Assembly (NCBI GenBank): GCA_018069525.1
Contig: JAGPUQ010000006.1
Span: 1 to 40,311, forward strand
DNA length: 40,311 nucleotides
DNA from: Porticoccaceae bacterium
Lineage (GTDB): Bacteria > Pseudomonadota > Gammaproteobacteria > Pseudomonadales > Porticoccaceae
Direction: 5' to 3'
The notes beneath the pieces were generated by a model. That model was not told where the DNA came from and made no database searches. It worked only from the letters and a program-made list of their open reading frames with translations. The position numbers and the translations under genes are program-made. Below are positions 29,238-39,250 of this stretch, piece by piece (the first letter of the stretch is position 1; the number at the start of each line of letters is the position of its first letter).

Positions 29238-30152
29238 ATGAACGAAAGCAATATCGATCCCCAGGAAGACAAACGCCATACACCCGATAGCGACGAGCTC
29301 CTGTGGGGTGAAAGCTGGTACTTCAATGTTTACGATCCCGTGCAGGATGTCGCCTTGTTTACTCGCATGGGTTTGTATGCCAACAAAGGTGTGGCCAATA
29401 TGGCGGTGTTGATGACCGTCAGTGGTGTCGAAGCCTATAACCGCGCCTGGCATAACTTGCCCCTACCTGAAGGCGATATGGATATTGACACCGACACCGG
29501 CTTAAGTCTCGGCGGGGTCAGCTATCGCGCCTTAGAATTATTAAAAAAATTCCTGATTAGCTTTCACGACGAATTAATTCCACTAAAAGTCGATTTGGAA
29601 TGGGAAGGCATCATGCCTGCCTATAACGCCATGGCTGGGCACAGCGAAAACCAGGCGACCCGTTTTCACCTTGAGCAAGCCGGAAAAGTTACCGGCACCA
29701 TTGCGTTCCGGGGCGAGCAATGGTCCATTAACGGTGTCGGTAACCGCGATCATTCCATTGGCGTACGCAACTGGAATGCCTTTACCGGGCACAACCTGGC
29801 CTGGCCCGTATTTGAAGACGGTACAGCACTCGGTATTTTACAAATTCACTTTGAAGGCGGCGAGAGCGCAGATTTATCCTGGAGCTTTGATGGCAGCGAA
29901 GTCAAACCCATGAAGCTGGAACGCTACGAGGCTACATTCAACGACGAACACAAACCGATTTCCGCCATCGTTGCGGCCGTCGATGCCAGCGGCACGCGCT
30001 ACGAAATGACCTGTACTCGCAAGGGCCTTATCCATTGGCCCTTCGATGGTTATTTGCTCAATGAAGCTGCGTTTGAATTTCGTTTAGCGGATGGGCGCAT
30101 TGGTTATGGTTTGCTGGAAATGGGGGTTCGGGCTGGAACTCAAGGGCGCTAG
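29238..30152 (+). CDS. Beta-rich protein with DHSIG motif, paralog of the 27145-28104 product
   Basis: The 304-residue protein has the same order of features as its paralog: WGESWYFNVYDPVQD near the N terminus, NLPLPEGDMDID, then an IAFRGEQWSINGVGNRDHSIGVR segment (Asp171-His172-Ser173). It shares the lipocalin-like, CrtC/AttH-like character and no signal peptide is visible. It lies 64 bases after the phosphatase gene on the same strand and is likely co-transcribed with it. Function unknown. Confidence 0.72.
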   Translation: MNESNIDPQEDKRHTPDSDELLWGESWYFNVYDPVQDVALFTRMGLYANKGVANMAVLMTVSGVEAYNRAWHNLPLPEGDMDIDTDTGLSLGGVSYRALELLKKFLISFHDELIPLKVDLEWEGIMPAYNAMAGHSENQATRFHLEQAGKVTGTIAFRGEQWSINGVGNRDHSIGVRNWNAFTGHNLAWPVFEDGTALGILQIHFEGGESADLSWSFDGSEVKPMKLERYEATFNDEHKPISAIVAAVDASGTRYEMTCTRKGLIHWPFDGYLLNEAAFEFRLADGRIGYGLLEMGVRAGTQGR

Positions 30153-30229
30153 GATGCGTGGAATCAGCACTCCTCCGCTGCCAATGTAAACAGTAGCAGA
30201 TGTTAAGGTCTTAATAATAAGGAGTTTTA

Positions 30230-31663
30230 ATGGGGTTGGCGATACGTTGTTTCAAATTCTTAGGGCTAACTGTGGCTATTCTTACGGCCATTGTTATTCT
30301 CGGAAGTATAGACCAGTCATCGTTTGACGACAGAGGTTTGCTCTCGCAAGAACCCATCATTCCCGACGAGGATAATGGGTTTCCAATCATCTTGTATATG
30401 CAGGAGGAAGGCTATGAGTTACTAGGAGAGGGCTTCGAAAGAGGGAAGCTACGGGCGATTGCCAAAGGAGAGTGGTGGGATACTGAACATGCGACGAATC
30501 TGGTGGAGCATCATGCGGCAGTTATTTCGGATATAAAACGTAGTGCAAATAAACCGCTCATGAAAATGCCGGCACCCGAAAATAATTTTGATTTCCCCAG
30601 TTATGTGCCTCTTGTGGACGGGCTTTGGCTACTGATTACTGAATCTAAGTTGTTTGCGGAAGCTGGCGAATACGACAAATCGATTGCCTCTATTGGCGAG
30701 GCCTTAAAGTTTTCTCAAGCTGTAAAAACAGACGAAAATGGAAATATGATCGGTTGGCTGATTGGTCTTGCAATGCAATCTCATACCTTGACTTGGATTC
30801 ATCAGTTGGTTGATGTCCATGATTTGTCTAGCGATGAATATCTCAAAATATTGGAAACAATGAATGAGATCAGTCCATATAATGAAGATGGATTCCAAAA
30901 AGTATTTTCTGGTGAGCTGCGCTTTGTGGTGGGCATGCTCAATGAGATAAAAAATATAACCTTAAAGCAAAGATTGGATAATTATCGAGAAAATGGCGGC
31001 TTTTTAGATGAGGTTACGGAAGATGCGTCAGGGTTTAAGTACAAATACTACGATTTTATGAGTACGCTTCTACCGAATTACTATCTCCACACTAACCAGA
31101 TGTCGGGGGTTTTTGCCGATTTGTTGTTTGATGTAAAAAAAGAAGCGTCTAACTACTGTTCAAATATTGAATTGGCGCGAGGTGAATGGGTACGACCCCA
31201 GTGGTATGACTTTATTCTGCCTAATTCTCAATCTCGGCTGTGGCCGTGGCAGGGTGGGTTTCATTATGCTGATTATTTTGATAGGAGATGCCATTTTCAC
31301 ATCTACGCCGATGCCGTTAAGGCAATTGTGGCCACAAAGGCCTACCAAGAGAGCAAGGGTTATATGCCAGAAACCTTGAATGAACTAGTTCCTGAGTATC
31401 TGGCGCAAAAACCAAGAGATTATTTCACTGGCGAACCCTTAAAGTATTCATTTGATAATCAGTGGATGTATTCAGTCGGTGCGAACGGTGAAGATAATGG
31501 CGGTTCATTACTGGGTGTTTATACGGGTAAGTGCAAGTCTAATGACGCTTGTTATGACAACCCGACGATACCTGTGGCGTATATAAAACCTCAGCGGGAC
31601 GAGGTGGTAGCTGAGCCAGTCGGGAACTCGGGGAGTTATGAGGAGGCAGCAAGCGAGCCGTAA
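30230..31663 (+). CDS. Membrane-anchored orphan protein, function unknown
   Basis: The 477-residue protein starts with one hydrophobic helix (residues 8-26, FLGLTVAILTAIVILGSI) and is otherwise a large periplasmic or extracytoplasmic domain, largely helical. The C-terminal part (MPETLNELVPEYLAQKPRDY, TGEPLKYSF, YSVGANGEDNGG) resembles the pilin-like segment found at the end of many hypothetical exported proteins. AAGGAG precedes the ATG. Codon use is more AT-rich than the neighbours (bases 30961-31020 are 37% G+C). It lies between the beta-rich protein gene and tRNA-Val and may have been acquired. Confidence 0.68.
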   Translation: MGLAIRCFKFLGLTVAILTAIVILGSIDQSSFDDRGLLSQEPIIPDEDNGFPIILYMQEEGYELLGEGFERGKLRAIAKGEWWDTEHATNLVEHHAAVISDIKRSANKPLMKMPAPENNFDFPSYVPLVDGLWLLITESKLFAEAGEYDKSIASIGEALKFSQAVKTDENGNMIGWLIGLAMQSHTLTWIHQLVDVHDLSSDEYLKILETMNEISPYNEDGFQKVFSGELRFVVGMLNEIKNITLKQRLDNYRENGGFLDEVTEDASGFKYKYYDFMSTLLPNYYLHTNQMSGVFADLLFDVKKEASNYCSNIELARGEWVRPQWYDFILPNSQSRLWPWQGGFHYADYFDRRCHFHIYADAVKAIVATKAYQESKGYMPETLNELVPEYLAQKPRDYFTGEPLKYSFDNQWMYSVGANGEDNGGSLLGVYTGKCKSNDACYDNPTIPVAYIKPQRDEVVAEPVGNSGSYEEAASEP

Positions 31664-31708
31664 TGGTTGTGGCAATCGAGATCTAAGTACTGAATTGTAT
31701 AGCGTTTT

Positions 31709-31740
31709 TTTGACAAATCGCGCCGACTCAGCTTGTCAAA
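31709..31740. repeat. 8-bp perfect inverted repeat
   Basis: TTTGACAA (31709-31716) and TTGTCAAA (31733-31740) flank a 16-base loop. No T-run follows on either strand in the correct position, so it does not look like a standard terminator. It is an unexplained hairpin between the orphan gene and tRNA-Val. Confidence 0.6.
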
Positions 31741-31763
31741 ATAGCCGGGCACTGGTACATTGG

Positions 31764-31829
31764 CCGCCCTTTTTGGGGGACGCTCATTTTCTGCGTTGAG
31801 CGAACGATATGTTTGTCCGTAAAGGGCGG
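31764..31829. repeat. Nested inverted repeats (possible structured element)
   Basis: CCGCCCTTT (31764-31772) pairs with AAAGGGCGG (31821-31829). Inside the enclosed loop, CGCTCA (31781-31786) pairs with TGAGCG (31797-31802). This gives a stem with an internal hairpin, about 50 bases before tRNA-Val. Role unknown. Confidence 0.6.
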
Positions 31830-31878
31830 TCGTTAATCCGCAATCAAGACCGGTAAATGTACGAGTAAATATAATAGC

Positions 31879-31955
31879 AGGCACGTAGCTCAGTTGGTTA
31901 GAGCACCACCTTGACATGGTGGGGGTCGGTGGTTCGAATCCACTCGTGCCTACCA
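31879..31955 (+). tRNA. tRNA-Val(GAC)
   Basis: The full cloverleaf is seen. The acceptor stem AGGCACG pairs with CGTGCCT, D-arm GCTC/GAGC follows, and the anticodon stem CCACC/GGTGG encloses a seven-base loop with anticodon GAC at 31913-31915. The T-arm is GGTGG/CCACT with loop TTCGAAT, and CCA is encoded at the 3' end. It reads GUC and GUU valine codons. It lies upstream of thrS on the same strand. Confidence 0.97.
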
Positions 31956-31956
31956 A

Positions 31957-31990
31957 TATAAAGCCTGGGCAAATATAATGCCTGGGCAAA
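31957..31990. repeat. 17-bp tandem duplication after tRNA-Val
   Basis: TATAAAGCCTGGGCAAA (31957-31973) is followed by TATAATGCCTGGGCAAA (31974-31990), with one mismatch. A third, more degenerate copy (GGGCA shared) may follow to 32007. Confidence 0.85.
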
Positions 31991-32080
31991 TTAAGCTATT
32001 GGGCAGTTAAGTTTTAAGCGGATTAGCCCAGTACTTCAAGTGGCCTTTGGTAGGGGTCACCACTGAGAAGGAAATAAAGT

Positions 32081-34018
32081 ATGCCTCAAGTTACCCTTCC
32101 GGACGGTAGTGTCCGCAGTTTTGACCACCCAGTTTCCGTGCACGACGTGGCCCTCGATATCGGCCCCGGCTTAGCCAAAGCAGCATTGGCGGGCAGGGTT
32201 AACGATGACTTGGTCGACACCTCTTATCTGATCGAAACCGATAGCCAGTTAGCGATTATCACCGAGCGCGACGCCGATGGCCTCGAAGTCATTCGACACT
32301 CCTGCGCTCACTTATTGGCGCAGGCGGTTAAACACTTATTTCCCGAGGCCCAGGTTACCATCGGCCCGGTGATCGACGACGGCTTCTACTACGACTTCGC
32401 TTACGAGCGCGCCTTTAGCACTGAAGATTTAATCGCCATCGAAGCCAAAATGACTGAGCTATCGAAGGCAGATCTGCTTGTGTCCCGAGCGGTTAAGCCT
32501 CGCGATGAAGCCGTCGAGCATTTCAAAAGCATCGGCGAAGACTATAAAGCGGAAATCATTGGCTCGATTCCAGCTGGTGAAGACGTGTCTCTTTATAGTC
32601 AGGGAGACTTTACCGATCTCTGCCGTGGCCCTCATGTGCCCAGCACTGGCAAAATAGTCGCCTTTAAACTGACTAAAGTAGCGGGTGCCTATTGGCGTGG
32701 CGATTCTAACAACGCGATGTTGCAGCGCATCTACGGTACTGCCTGGGGCAATAAGAAGGCACTGAAGGCCTACTTACGCCGTATTGAAGAAGCGGAAAAA
32801 CGCGACCATCGCAAAATCGGTAAAAAGCTCGACCTGTTTCATATGCAGGAAGAAGCGCCCGGCATGGTGTTTTGGCACCCGAAAGGTTGGAGCGTCTATA
32901 CCGTTATCGAAGAATATATGCGCGAAATGCAGCGCCTGGCGGATTACAAAGAAATCCGTACGCCGCAGCTCGTCGATTTCTCGTTGTGGGAAAAGTCCGG
33001 GCACGCCGACAAGTTTGGCGACGATATGTTTTCACTGCATGTCGACGACCGGGATTTCGCAGTTAAACCGATGAACTGCCCCTGCCACGTGCAGATCTAC
33101 AACCAGGGCTTAAAAAGCTACCGGGATTTACCCCTACGGCTGGCCGAGTTTGGCTCCTGTCACCGCAACGAACCTTCGGGTTCTCTGCACGGCATTATGC
33201 GGGTACGCGGTTTTACTCAGGACGATGCCCATATCTTTTGCACCGAAGCTCAGGTGCAGGATGAAGTCGCCACCTTTATCGACTTCCTTCATAAAATCTA
33301 TGCCGATTTTGGCTTTGACGAAGTGATCTATCGTTTATCGACACGCCCGGAGCAAAGGGTAGGTTCGGACGAAGTGTGGGACAGAGCTGAGAAAGCCCTC
33401 GCGGAAGCTTTGGATACGCAAAAGCTCGATTGGGAATTGTTGCCCGGAGAGGGGGCCTTCTACGGGCCGAAAATTGAGTTTTCTTTGAAGGACTGTATCG
33501 GCCGGGTCTGGCAGTTGGGGACCATTCAGGTGGATTTCTCCATGCCCGAACGACTCGACGCCCAGTACGTGGCCGAGGACGGTTCGCGCCAAACACCGGT
33601 GATGTTGCATCGGGCGGTGCTGGGTTCCTTCGAGCGTTTTATCGGTATTTTGATCGAGCAATACGAGGGCGCGTTTCCTCCCTGGTTAGCGCCAACACAG
33701 GCCGTTGTGCTGAATATTACCGACAAACAGGCCGATTATGCTGTGAAAATCACCGAAACCTTACAAAACAAAGGCTTCCGGGTGATAAATGACTTGAGAA
33801 ATGAGAAGATCGGCTTTAAAATCCGCGAGCACACCATACAGAAGATTCCTTATCTCCTTGTTGTTGGTGACAAAGAGGTCGAAACCCTATCCGTGGCTGT
33901 CCGCACTCGTGAAGGAGAAGATCGGGGTTCCATCTCAGTGGAACAGTTTGCCGAGCTACTCACCGAGCAAGTGGAACGTCGCGGGCGTCTGCTTGCTGGC
34001 GTTCAGGTTGAAGACTAA
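32081..34018 (+). CDS. thrS: Threonyl-tRNA synthetase
   Basis: The 645-residue class II synthetase charges tRNA-Thr (E. coli enzyme 642). The N-terminal TGS domain (residues 1-60) is followed by the editing domain with [16 protein letters not shown] and its zinc-type histidine site. The catalytic core has [12 protein letters not shown], a zinc-ligand Cys in MNCPCH, and motif 2-like [19 protein letters not shown]. The C-terminal anticodon-binding domain starts near [10 protein letters not shown]. An AAGGA site precedes the ATG. It leads the thrS-infC-rpmI-rplT operon, as in E. coli. Confidence 0.97.
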   Translation: MPQVTLPDGSVRSFDHPVSVHDVALDIGPGLAKAALAGRVNDDLVDTSYLIETDSQLAIITERDADGLEVIRHSCAHLLAQAVKHLFPEAQVTIGPVIDDGFYYDFAYERAFSTEDLIAIEAKMTELSKADLLVSRAVKPRDEAVEHFKSIGEDYKAEIIGSIPAGEDVSLYSQGDFTDLCRGPHVPSTGKIVAFKLTKVAGAYWRGDSNNAMLQRIYGTAWGNKKALKAYLRRIEEAEKRDHRKIGKKLDLFHMQEEAPGMVFWHPKGWSVYTVIEEYMREMQRLADYKEIRTPQLVDFSLWEKSGHADKFGDDMFSLHVDDRDFAVKPMNCPCHVQIYNQGLKSYRDLPLRLAEFGSCHRNEPSGSLHGIMRVRGFTQDDAHIFCTEAQVQDEVATFIDFLHKIYADFGFDEVIYRLSTRPEQRVGSDEVWDRAEKALAEALDTQKLDWELLPGEGAFYGPKIEFSLKDCIGRVWQLGTIQVDFSMPERLDAQYVAEDGSRQTPVMLHRAVLGSFERFIGILIEQYEGAFPPWLAPTQAVVLNITDKQADYAVKITETLQNKGFRVINDLRNEKIGFKIREHTIQKIPYLLVVGDKEVETLSVAVRTREGEDRGSISVEQFAELLTEQVERRGRLLAGVQVED

Positions 34019-34126
34019 GGACACAAGATATTAGTGATCATTGCCCTGGCAGGGAGGAACTTATCCTCGTCGTTTAAGGCTGTTGTTGAAGGCATTATTG
34101 AAGGTAATGGTAATTTTGAATCAATC

Positions 34127-34143
34127 AGGAGTATTGCGTTATT
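34127..34143 (+). promoter_or_regulatory. infC ribosome site with rare AUU start
   Basis: AGGAG at 34127-34131 lies nine bases before ATT at 34141-34143. The IF-3 frame has a TGA stop at 34117-34119, and no ATG, GTG or TTG follows until TTG at 34300, far inside the conserved protein. The ATT is therefore the start. AUU starts let IF-3 repress its own translation in Enterobacteria and pseudomonads. Confidence 0.9.
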
Positions 34144-34689
34144 AAGAAAAGCTATAGCAAGGGGCCAAGTAAACGCTCCAGGCTTAATGAAGAAATCGAA
34201 GGCGTCACGGAAATACGTTTAATCGGTGTAGAGGGTGATCAACTAGGTGTTGTAACGATAGAAGAGGCCCTTCAACAGGCCGTTACAGCTGGCGTAGATT
34301 TGGTCGAAATTGCCCCCGACGGCGAGCCACCGGTTTGCAAATTGATGGATTATGGCAAGCATGTCTTCGAAGCTAAAAAGCTACAGGCTTCTCAGCGCAA
34401 AAAGCAAAAACAAACCCAGGTGAAAGAAATGAAATTTCGCCCGGGTACGGAAGAGGCGGATTACCAGATAAAACTGCGTAATGTGACTCGTTTTTTGGAG
34501 AATGGCGACAAAGCCAAGATAACCTTGCGTTACCGGGGCCGCGAAATGGCCCATCAGGAACTCGGTATGGAAATGCTCAAACGTATTGAGCAAGACCTTG
34601 AGGAACTCGGCAATGTTGAGCAATTTCCAAAGATGGAAGGGCGGCAGTTGACCATGGTCATTGCTCCCAGAAGTAAGAAGAAATCCTAA
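34141..34689 (+). CDS. infC: Translation initiation factor IF-3 (AUU start)
   Basis: The 182-residue factor binds the 30S subunit, prevents premature 50S joining and checks start codons. The N-terminal domain ([18 protein letters not shown] ... [20 protein letters not shown]) and the C-terminal domain ([47 protein letters not shown]) are intact. Length is close to E. coli IF-3 (180). Calling it from TTG at 34300 would lose the first 53 residues. An AUU start fits the known autoregulation in which excess IF-3 discriminates against its own mRNA. Confidence 0.95.
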   Translation: MKKSYSKGPSKRSRLNEEIEGVTEIRLIGVEGDQLGVVTIEEALQQAVTAGVDLVEIAPDGEPPVCKLMDYGKHVFEAKKLQASQRKKQKQTQVKEMKFRPGTEEADYQIKLRNVTRFLENGDKAKITLRYRGREMAHQELGMEMLKRIEQDLEELGNVEQFPKMEGRQLTMVIAPRSKKKS

Positions 34690-34808
34690 AACCGACTGTG
34701 TTCAGCCTTTTGGCAGACTGACCGGCGGTAATATTGGATGTTGTTGTACTAAAACCACAGAGTCTGAGCTGTAGCAATACACACCAGGCCACTTAACTGG
34801 AGACAAAA

Positions 34809-35000
34809 ATGCCAAAAGCAAAAACACACAGCGGTGCTGCCAAGCGGTTTAAAAAAACCGCGTCTGGCTATAAGCACAAACACGCTTTCAAGAGCCATAT
34901 CCTCACCAAAATGACCACCAAGCGAAAACGTCAGTTGCGCGGCACTAGCCGTCTTACCACGTCGGACTCGCCACTGGTCGATCGTATGCTGCGTATCTAA
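34809..35000 (+). CDS. rpmI: 50S ribosomal protein L35
   Basis: The 63-residue, very basic protein starts [20 protein letters not shown], the L35 signature, and ends in [13 protein letters not shown] site lies just before the ATG. It sits between infC and rplT as usual. In E. coli, L20 represses its translation. Confidence 0.96.
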   Translation: MPKAKTHSGAAKRFKKTASGYKHKHAFKSHILTKMTTKRKRQLRGTSRLTTSDSPLVDRMLRI

Positions 35001-35017
35001 TCCGCTCTTTAGCGGAT
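35000..35017 (+). promoter_or_regulatory. Hairpin overlapping the rpmI stop codon
   Basis: ATCCGCT (35000-35006) pairs with AGCGGAT (35011-35017) around a four-base loop, starting at the last base of the rpmI stop. No full T-run follows. It may be part of an L20 control site or an mRNA-stabilising stem. The sequence alone does not decide. Confidence 0.5.
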
Positions 35018-35105
35018 CGTTTTAACGACTTGTTGTAACAAATTGTTTTAACGGCTCGCTCTAATCGAAAGACACACAGTATTTTATTTATTGACCCGAT
35101 ACCTT

Positions 35106-35136
35106 GCTTCAACTAAGCATAGCTTCAATAAGCATA
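35106..35136. repeat. Imperfect 16/15-bp tandem duplication between rpmI and rplT
   Basis: GCTTCAACTAAGCATA (35106-35121) is followed by GCTTCAATAAGCATA (35122-35136), differing by one deleted base. Upstream, GTTTTAACG also occurs twice (35019-35027, 35045-35053). Confidence 0.75.
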
Positions 35137-35167
35137 AGCACGGTCAGACAAACACGAGGATATAGCA

Positions 35168-35524
35168 ATGCCCAGAGTAAAAAGGGGTGTTACGGCTCAT
35201 CGCCGTCACAAGAAGGTTTTAAAACAAGCTAAAGGTTATTACGGTGCTCGCAGCCGGGTTTACCGCGTAGCGAAACAGGCTGTCACCAAAGCAGGACAGT
35301 ACGCCTACCGAGATCGGCGCGTTAAGAAGCGTACGTTCCGCGTACTGTGGATCGCCCGTATCAACGCACAGGCGCGAGTGGAAGGCATCAGCTACAGCAG
35401 ACTGATTGCCGGACTTAAAAAAGCCAATATCGAACTGGATCGCAAAGTTCTTGCTGATCTTGCAGTACACGATAAAAGCGCATTTGGCGGCATTGTCGCC
35501 CAGGCGAAAGCTGCGCTGTCCTGA
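35168..35524 (+). CDS. rplT: 50S ribosomal protein L20
   Basis: The 118-residue basic protein begins [20 protein letters not shown] and has the L20 core ([35 protein letters not shown]). It binds 23S rRNA early in 50S assembly and represses the operon in E. coli. An AGGA site precedes the ATG. A strong terminator follows, after which pheST begins. Confidence 0.97.
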   Translation: MPRVKRGVTAHRRHKKVLKQAKGYYGARSRVYRVAKQAVTKAGQYAYRDRRVKKRTFRVLWIARINAQARVEGISYSRLIAGLKKANIELDRKVLADLAVHDKSAFGGIVAQAKAALS

Positions 35525-35578
35525 TTTTTTGTTGTACGGGGCACTGAGCCCGGTAGAGCGAATCAGTATTAGGACGTA

Positions 35579-35614
35579 ACAGGGGAAGCGCTTCGGCTCT
35601 TCCCCTGTTTTTTT
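35579..35614 (+). terminator. Intrinsic terminator after rplT
   Basis: ACAGGGGAAG (35579-35588) pairs with CTTCCCCTGT (35599-35608). The loop region contains a C(TTCG)G tetraloop extension, and seven T (35608-35614) follow. It separates the thrS-rplT operon from pheST, or attenuates read-through. Confidence 0.95.
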
Positions 35615-35716
35615 ATATTCTGGTTTTGTGCGCTTATTTCCTGGTATCGGCTATTATTACCACCCAGAGTTAAGTTAGTTTAGCTATCCGCACTCACGCA
35701 TCAACATTAAAAATAA

Positions 35717-36757
<1,041 letters not shown>

Positions 36758-36765
36758 TTAGCACA

Positions 36766-36821
36766 TCAAATAAGCAGCACTAAACAAGTACCGTCAAATA
36801 AGTAGTACCAAACAAGCAACA
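36766..36821. repeat. 28-bp imperfect tandem duplication between pheS and pheT
   Basis: Two adjacent 28-base units both begin TCAAATAAG and share CAAACAAG- or TAAACAAG-type cores, with about six differences. They start nine bases after the pheS stop and fill most of the pheS-pheT gap. Confidence 0.7.
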
Positions 36822-36847
36822 CCAAATTATTATAGAAGTCAGCGAAT

Positions 36848-39247
36848 ATGAAAGTAAGTGAATCCTGGTTACGGGAACATGTTGAAGTCGAGGCCGCTAC
36901 CGAAGAGCTAATCGAGCAACTGACTATGGCCGGCCTGGAAGTCGATGCCGTAGAGCCTGCTGCCGCAAATTTTTCCGGCGTACTGGTCGGTGAAATCACC
37001 TCCGCAGAAAAGCACCCGGATGCGGATAAATTAAAAGTCTGTACCGTGCAAGGTGCAAACAACGAAGCGTTTAACGTGGTCTGCGGTGCACCCAATGCCC
37101 GCGTCGGTTTAAAGGTGCCCTTTGCTACAGTGGGTGCGACCTTACCCGGCGACTTCACCATTAAAAAAGCTAAACTCCGGGGCGTCGAATCCTTCGGTAT
37201 GTTGTGCTCTGCATCAGAGCTGGGCCTGTCCGACGACAGCGATGGTTTATTTGAATTACCCACCAGCGCCGAGACCGGTGCGAATGTGCGGGATTATTTG
37301 CAGCTCGACGACAACTTGATTGAAGTGGATTTGACCCCAAACCGAGGCGATTGCCTAAGTATTATTGGCCTGACCCGAGAGATCGCGGTGCTTAATAACA
37401 CTACGTCAACATGGACTAGAATCGAAGCCCTTCCCACTAATATTGCCGATGAGGTTAAAGATACTTTTAAGGTGAGCTTAACGGCGGGCAGCGCTTGCCC
37501 TCGTTACGCGGGCCGTGTGGTTCGCGGTATTAATCCCAGTGCCGAAACACCCTTGTGGATGCAGGAAAAACTGCGCCGCAGCGGTATTCGTAGTATTCAT
37601 CCCGTGGTCGATATCACCAATTTTGTCATGCTCGAACTGGGGCAACCCCTCCATGGTTTTGACCTGGCTAAATTGAATACTGCGATTGAAGTGCGTTATG
37701 CACGCGGCGACGAAAGCATCACCTTACTCGATGGCGCTGAATTAAAGCTCGATACCGAGACTCTGATTATCGCCGACAGCCAACAGGCCTTAGCCATCGC
37801 CGGCATTATGGGCGGGCAGCACAGTGGCGTGTCCGACGATACCGTCGATATATTCTTTGAGAGCGCGCACTTTAATCCGCTGACCATCGCCGGTAAGGCG
37901 CGCCAGTACGGTTTGCATACCGACTCATCCCATCGCTTTGAGCGCGGGGTTGATCCAGAGCTGCCGATGATTGCGCTTGAGCGCGCCACGCAGTTATTGC
38001 AGGAAATAGCGGGAGGCAAAGCCGGGCCAGCCCTGTGTACAGAATTAGCGGATGAATTACCGCCGCGTCTTAATGTCACTTTGCGTGCAGCGCAGATTAA
38101 ACGTCTGCTCAAGCTGGAGATAGCAAGCGATAGAATCTTAACCATTCTCAACAGCCTGGGTTTGCAGTTGCTCAATACAGCAGGAGAGGCCGGGGATGAA
38201 ACCTGGCACTTCCAAATCCCGTCCTGGCGTTTTGATTTGTCGATCGAGGCAGACTTGATCGAAGAGATTGCCCGTATCTACGGTTACAACAAACTGCCCA
38301 AATCGCAATTAACCCTGGCTCCGGAAATTAAAGCATCCGCTCCGAACCCGCTAAACCCTATAAAGGCGACGTTGGTTAACCGGGGATATCAGGAGGCTAT
38401 TACCTACAGTTTTATCGCGCCGCAACTACAGCAGCTCCTTAATCCTGGCCAGGAAGCCGTGGCGATTACCAACCCCATCAGCGCGGATATGGCAGTGATG
38501 CGCACCAGTTTATGGCCGGGCTTACTGTCGGCATTGCAATATAACGTGAACCGTCAGCAGAGCAGGGTGCGTCTGTTCGAAACCGGTCTACGCTTTGCCA
38601 GCCAGGCTGCGGGTGAGCAGTGGCCGACGGTGGCGGGAGTCATCACCGGAAAGCGCTCCAGCGAAAACTGGAACAACACTACCGAGGACGTTGATTTTTA
38701 CGACATCAAAGGTGACGTCGAAGCCCTGTTAGCGGCTATCGGGCTTGCCGATAAGGTCGAACATATAGCGGGAAACCTCGACGCATTGCATCCGGGGCAA
38801 ACGCTAGAGATCAAGTTTAATCAAGAAAAAACAATAGGTTATATAGGTAAGTTAAATCCAGTTATACAAAAAACTCTCGATCTTGATCAGCCCGTATTCT
38901 TGTTCGAACTGTATTTGGAGCATTTACCGGCCAACCTGGTTGACCAACTCAGTCAAATCAGCCGTTTTCCCGAGGTGCGGCGCGATATCGCTGTTGTCGT
39001 CGATCAACAGGTTTCCGTGTCGGATTTAACAGCAATTGTGCGTGCTAACTCAGGTGAATACCTGACACAGTTAAAGGTTTTTGATGTTTATCAAGGCAAA
39101 GGTGTTGAAAAACATAGTAAAAGTATCGGTTTGGGCTTGACCTTCCAGAACAAATCACGCACTCTATCGGATAACGAAGTGAATACTGCGGAAGAAACAG
39201 TAATTAGAGCTCTCGAAGATCGGTTCGGAGCGAGTTTACGGAGATAG
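36848..39247 (+). CDS. pheT: Phenylalanyl-tRNA synthetase beta subunit
   Basis: The 799-residue subunit (E. coli 795) carries the N-terminal EMAP-like tRNA-binding domain (GEITSAEKHPDADKLKVCTV), the B3/B4 editing domain, the B5 domain, the pseudo-catalytic class II core and the C-terminal anticodon-binding FDX-ACB domain (SQISRFPEVRRDIAVVVD). It proofreads mischarged Tyr. ihfA starts four bases after its stop, and the ihfA ribosome site (GGAG) lies within the end of pheT, so the two are coupled. Confidence 0.97.
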   Translation: MKVSESWLREHVEVEAATEELIEQLTMAGLEVDAVEPAAANFSGVLVGEITSAEKHPDADKLKVCTVQGANNEAFNVVCGAPNARVGLKVPFATVGATLPGDFTIKKAKLRGVESFGMLCSASELGLSDDSDGLFELPTSAETGANVRDYLQLDDNLIEVDLTPNRGDCLSIIGLTREIAVLNNTTSTWTRIEALPTNIADEVKDTFKVSLTAGSACPRYAGRVVRGINPSAETPLWMQEKLRRSGIRSIHPVVDITNFVMLELGQPLHGFDLAKLNTAIEVRYARGDESITLLDGAELKLDTETLIIADSQQALAIAGIMGGQHSGVSDDTVDIFFESAHFNPLTIAGKARQYGLHTDSSHRFERGVDPELPMIALERATQLLQEIAGGKAGPALCTELADELPPRLNVTLRAAQIKRLLKLEIASDRILTILNSLGLQLLNTAGEAGDETWHFQIPSWRFDLSIEADLIEEIARIYGYNKLPKSQLTLAPEIKASAPNPLNPIKATLVNRGYQEAITYSFIAPQLQQLLNPGQEAVAITNPISADMAVMRTSLWPGLLSALQYNVNRQQSRVRLFETGLRFASQAAGEQWPTVAGVITGKRSSENWNNTTEDVDFYDIKGDVEALLAAIGLADKVEHIAGNLDALHPGQTLEIKFNQEKTIGYIGKLNPVIQKTLDLDQPVFLFELYLEHLPANLVDQLSQISRFPEVRRDIAVVVDQQVSVSDLTAIVRANSGEYLTQLKVFDVYQGKGVEKHSKSIGLGLTFQNKSRTLSDNEVNTAEETVIRALEDRFGASLRR

Positions 39248-39250
39248 CGA

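Noticed and set aside
31870..31875. TATAAT as a promoter for tRNA-Val
   Set aside because: It lies only three bases before the mature tRNA end; transcription would start inside the tRNA.
31636..31989. Minus-strand 117-residue open frame over tRNA-Val
   Set aside because: It spans the tRNA gene; the segment GTSGFEPPTPTMSRWCSN is the well-known spurious translation of tRNA sequence.
34034..34222. 62-residue open frame between thrS and infC on the plus strand
   Set aside because: It runs out of frame over the certain infC start region, has no family resemblance, and the true gene is infC from ATT at 34141.
37696..38175. 159-residue open frame antisense to pheT
   Set aside because: Ser-rich translation with no domain; pheT on the other strand is unambiguous.
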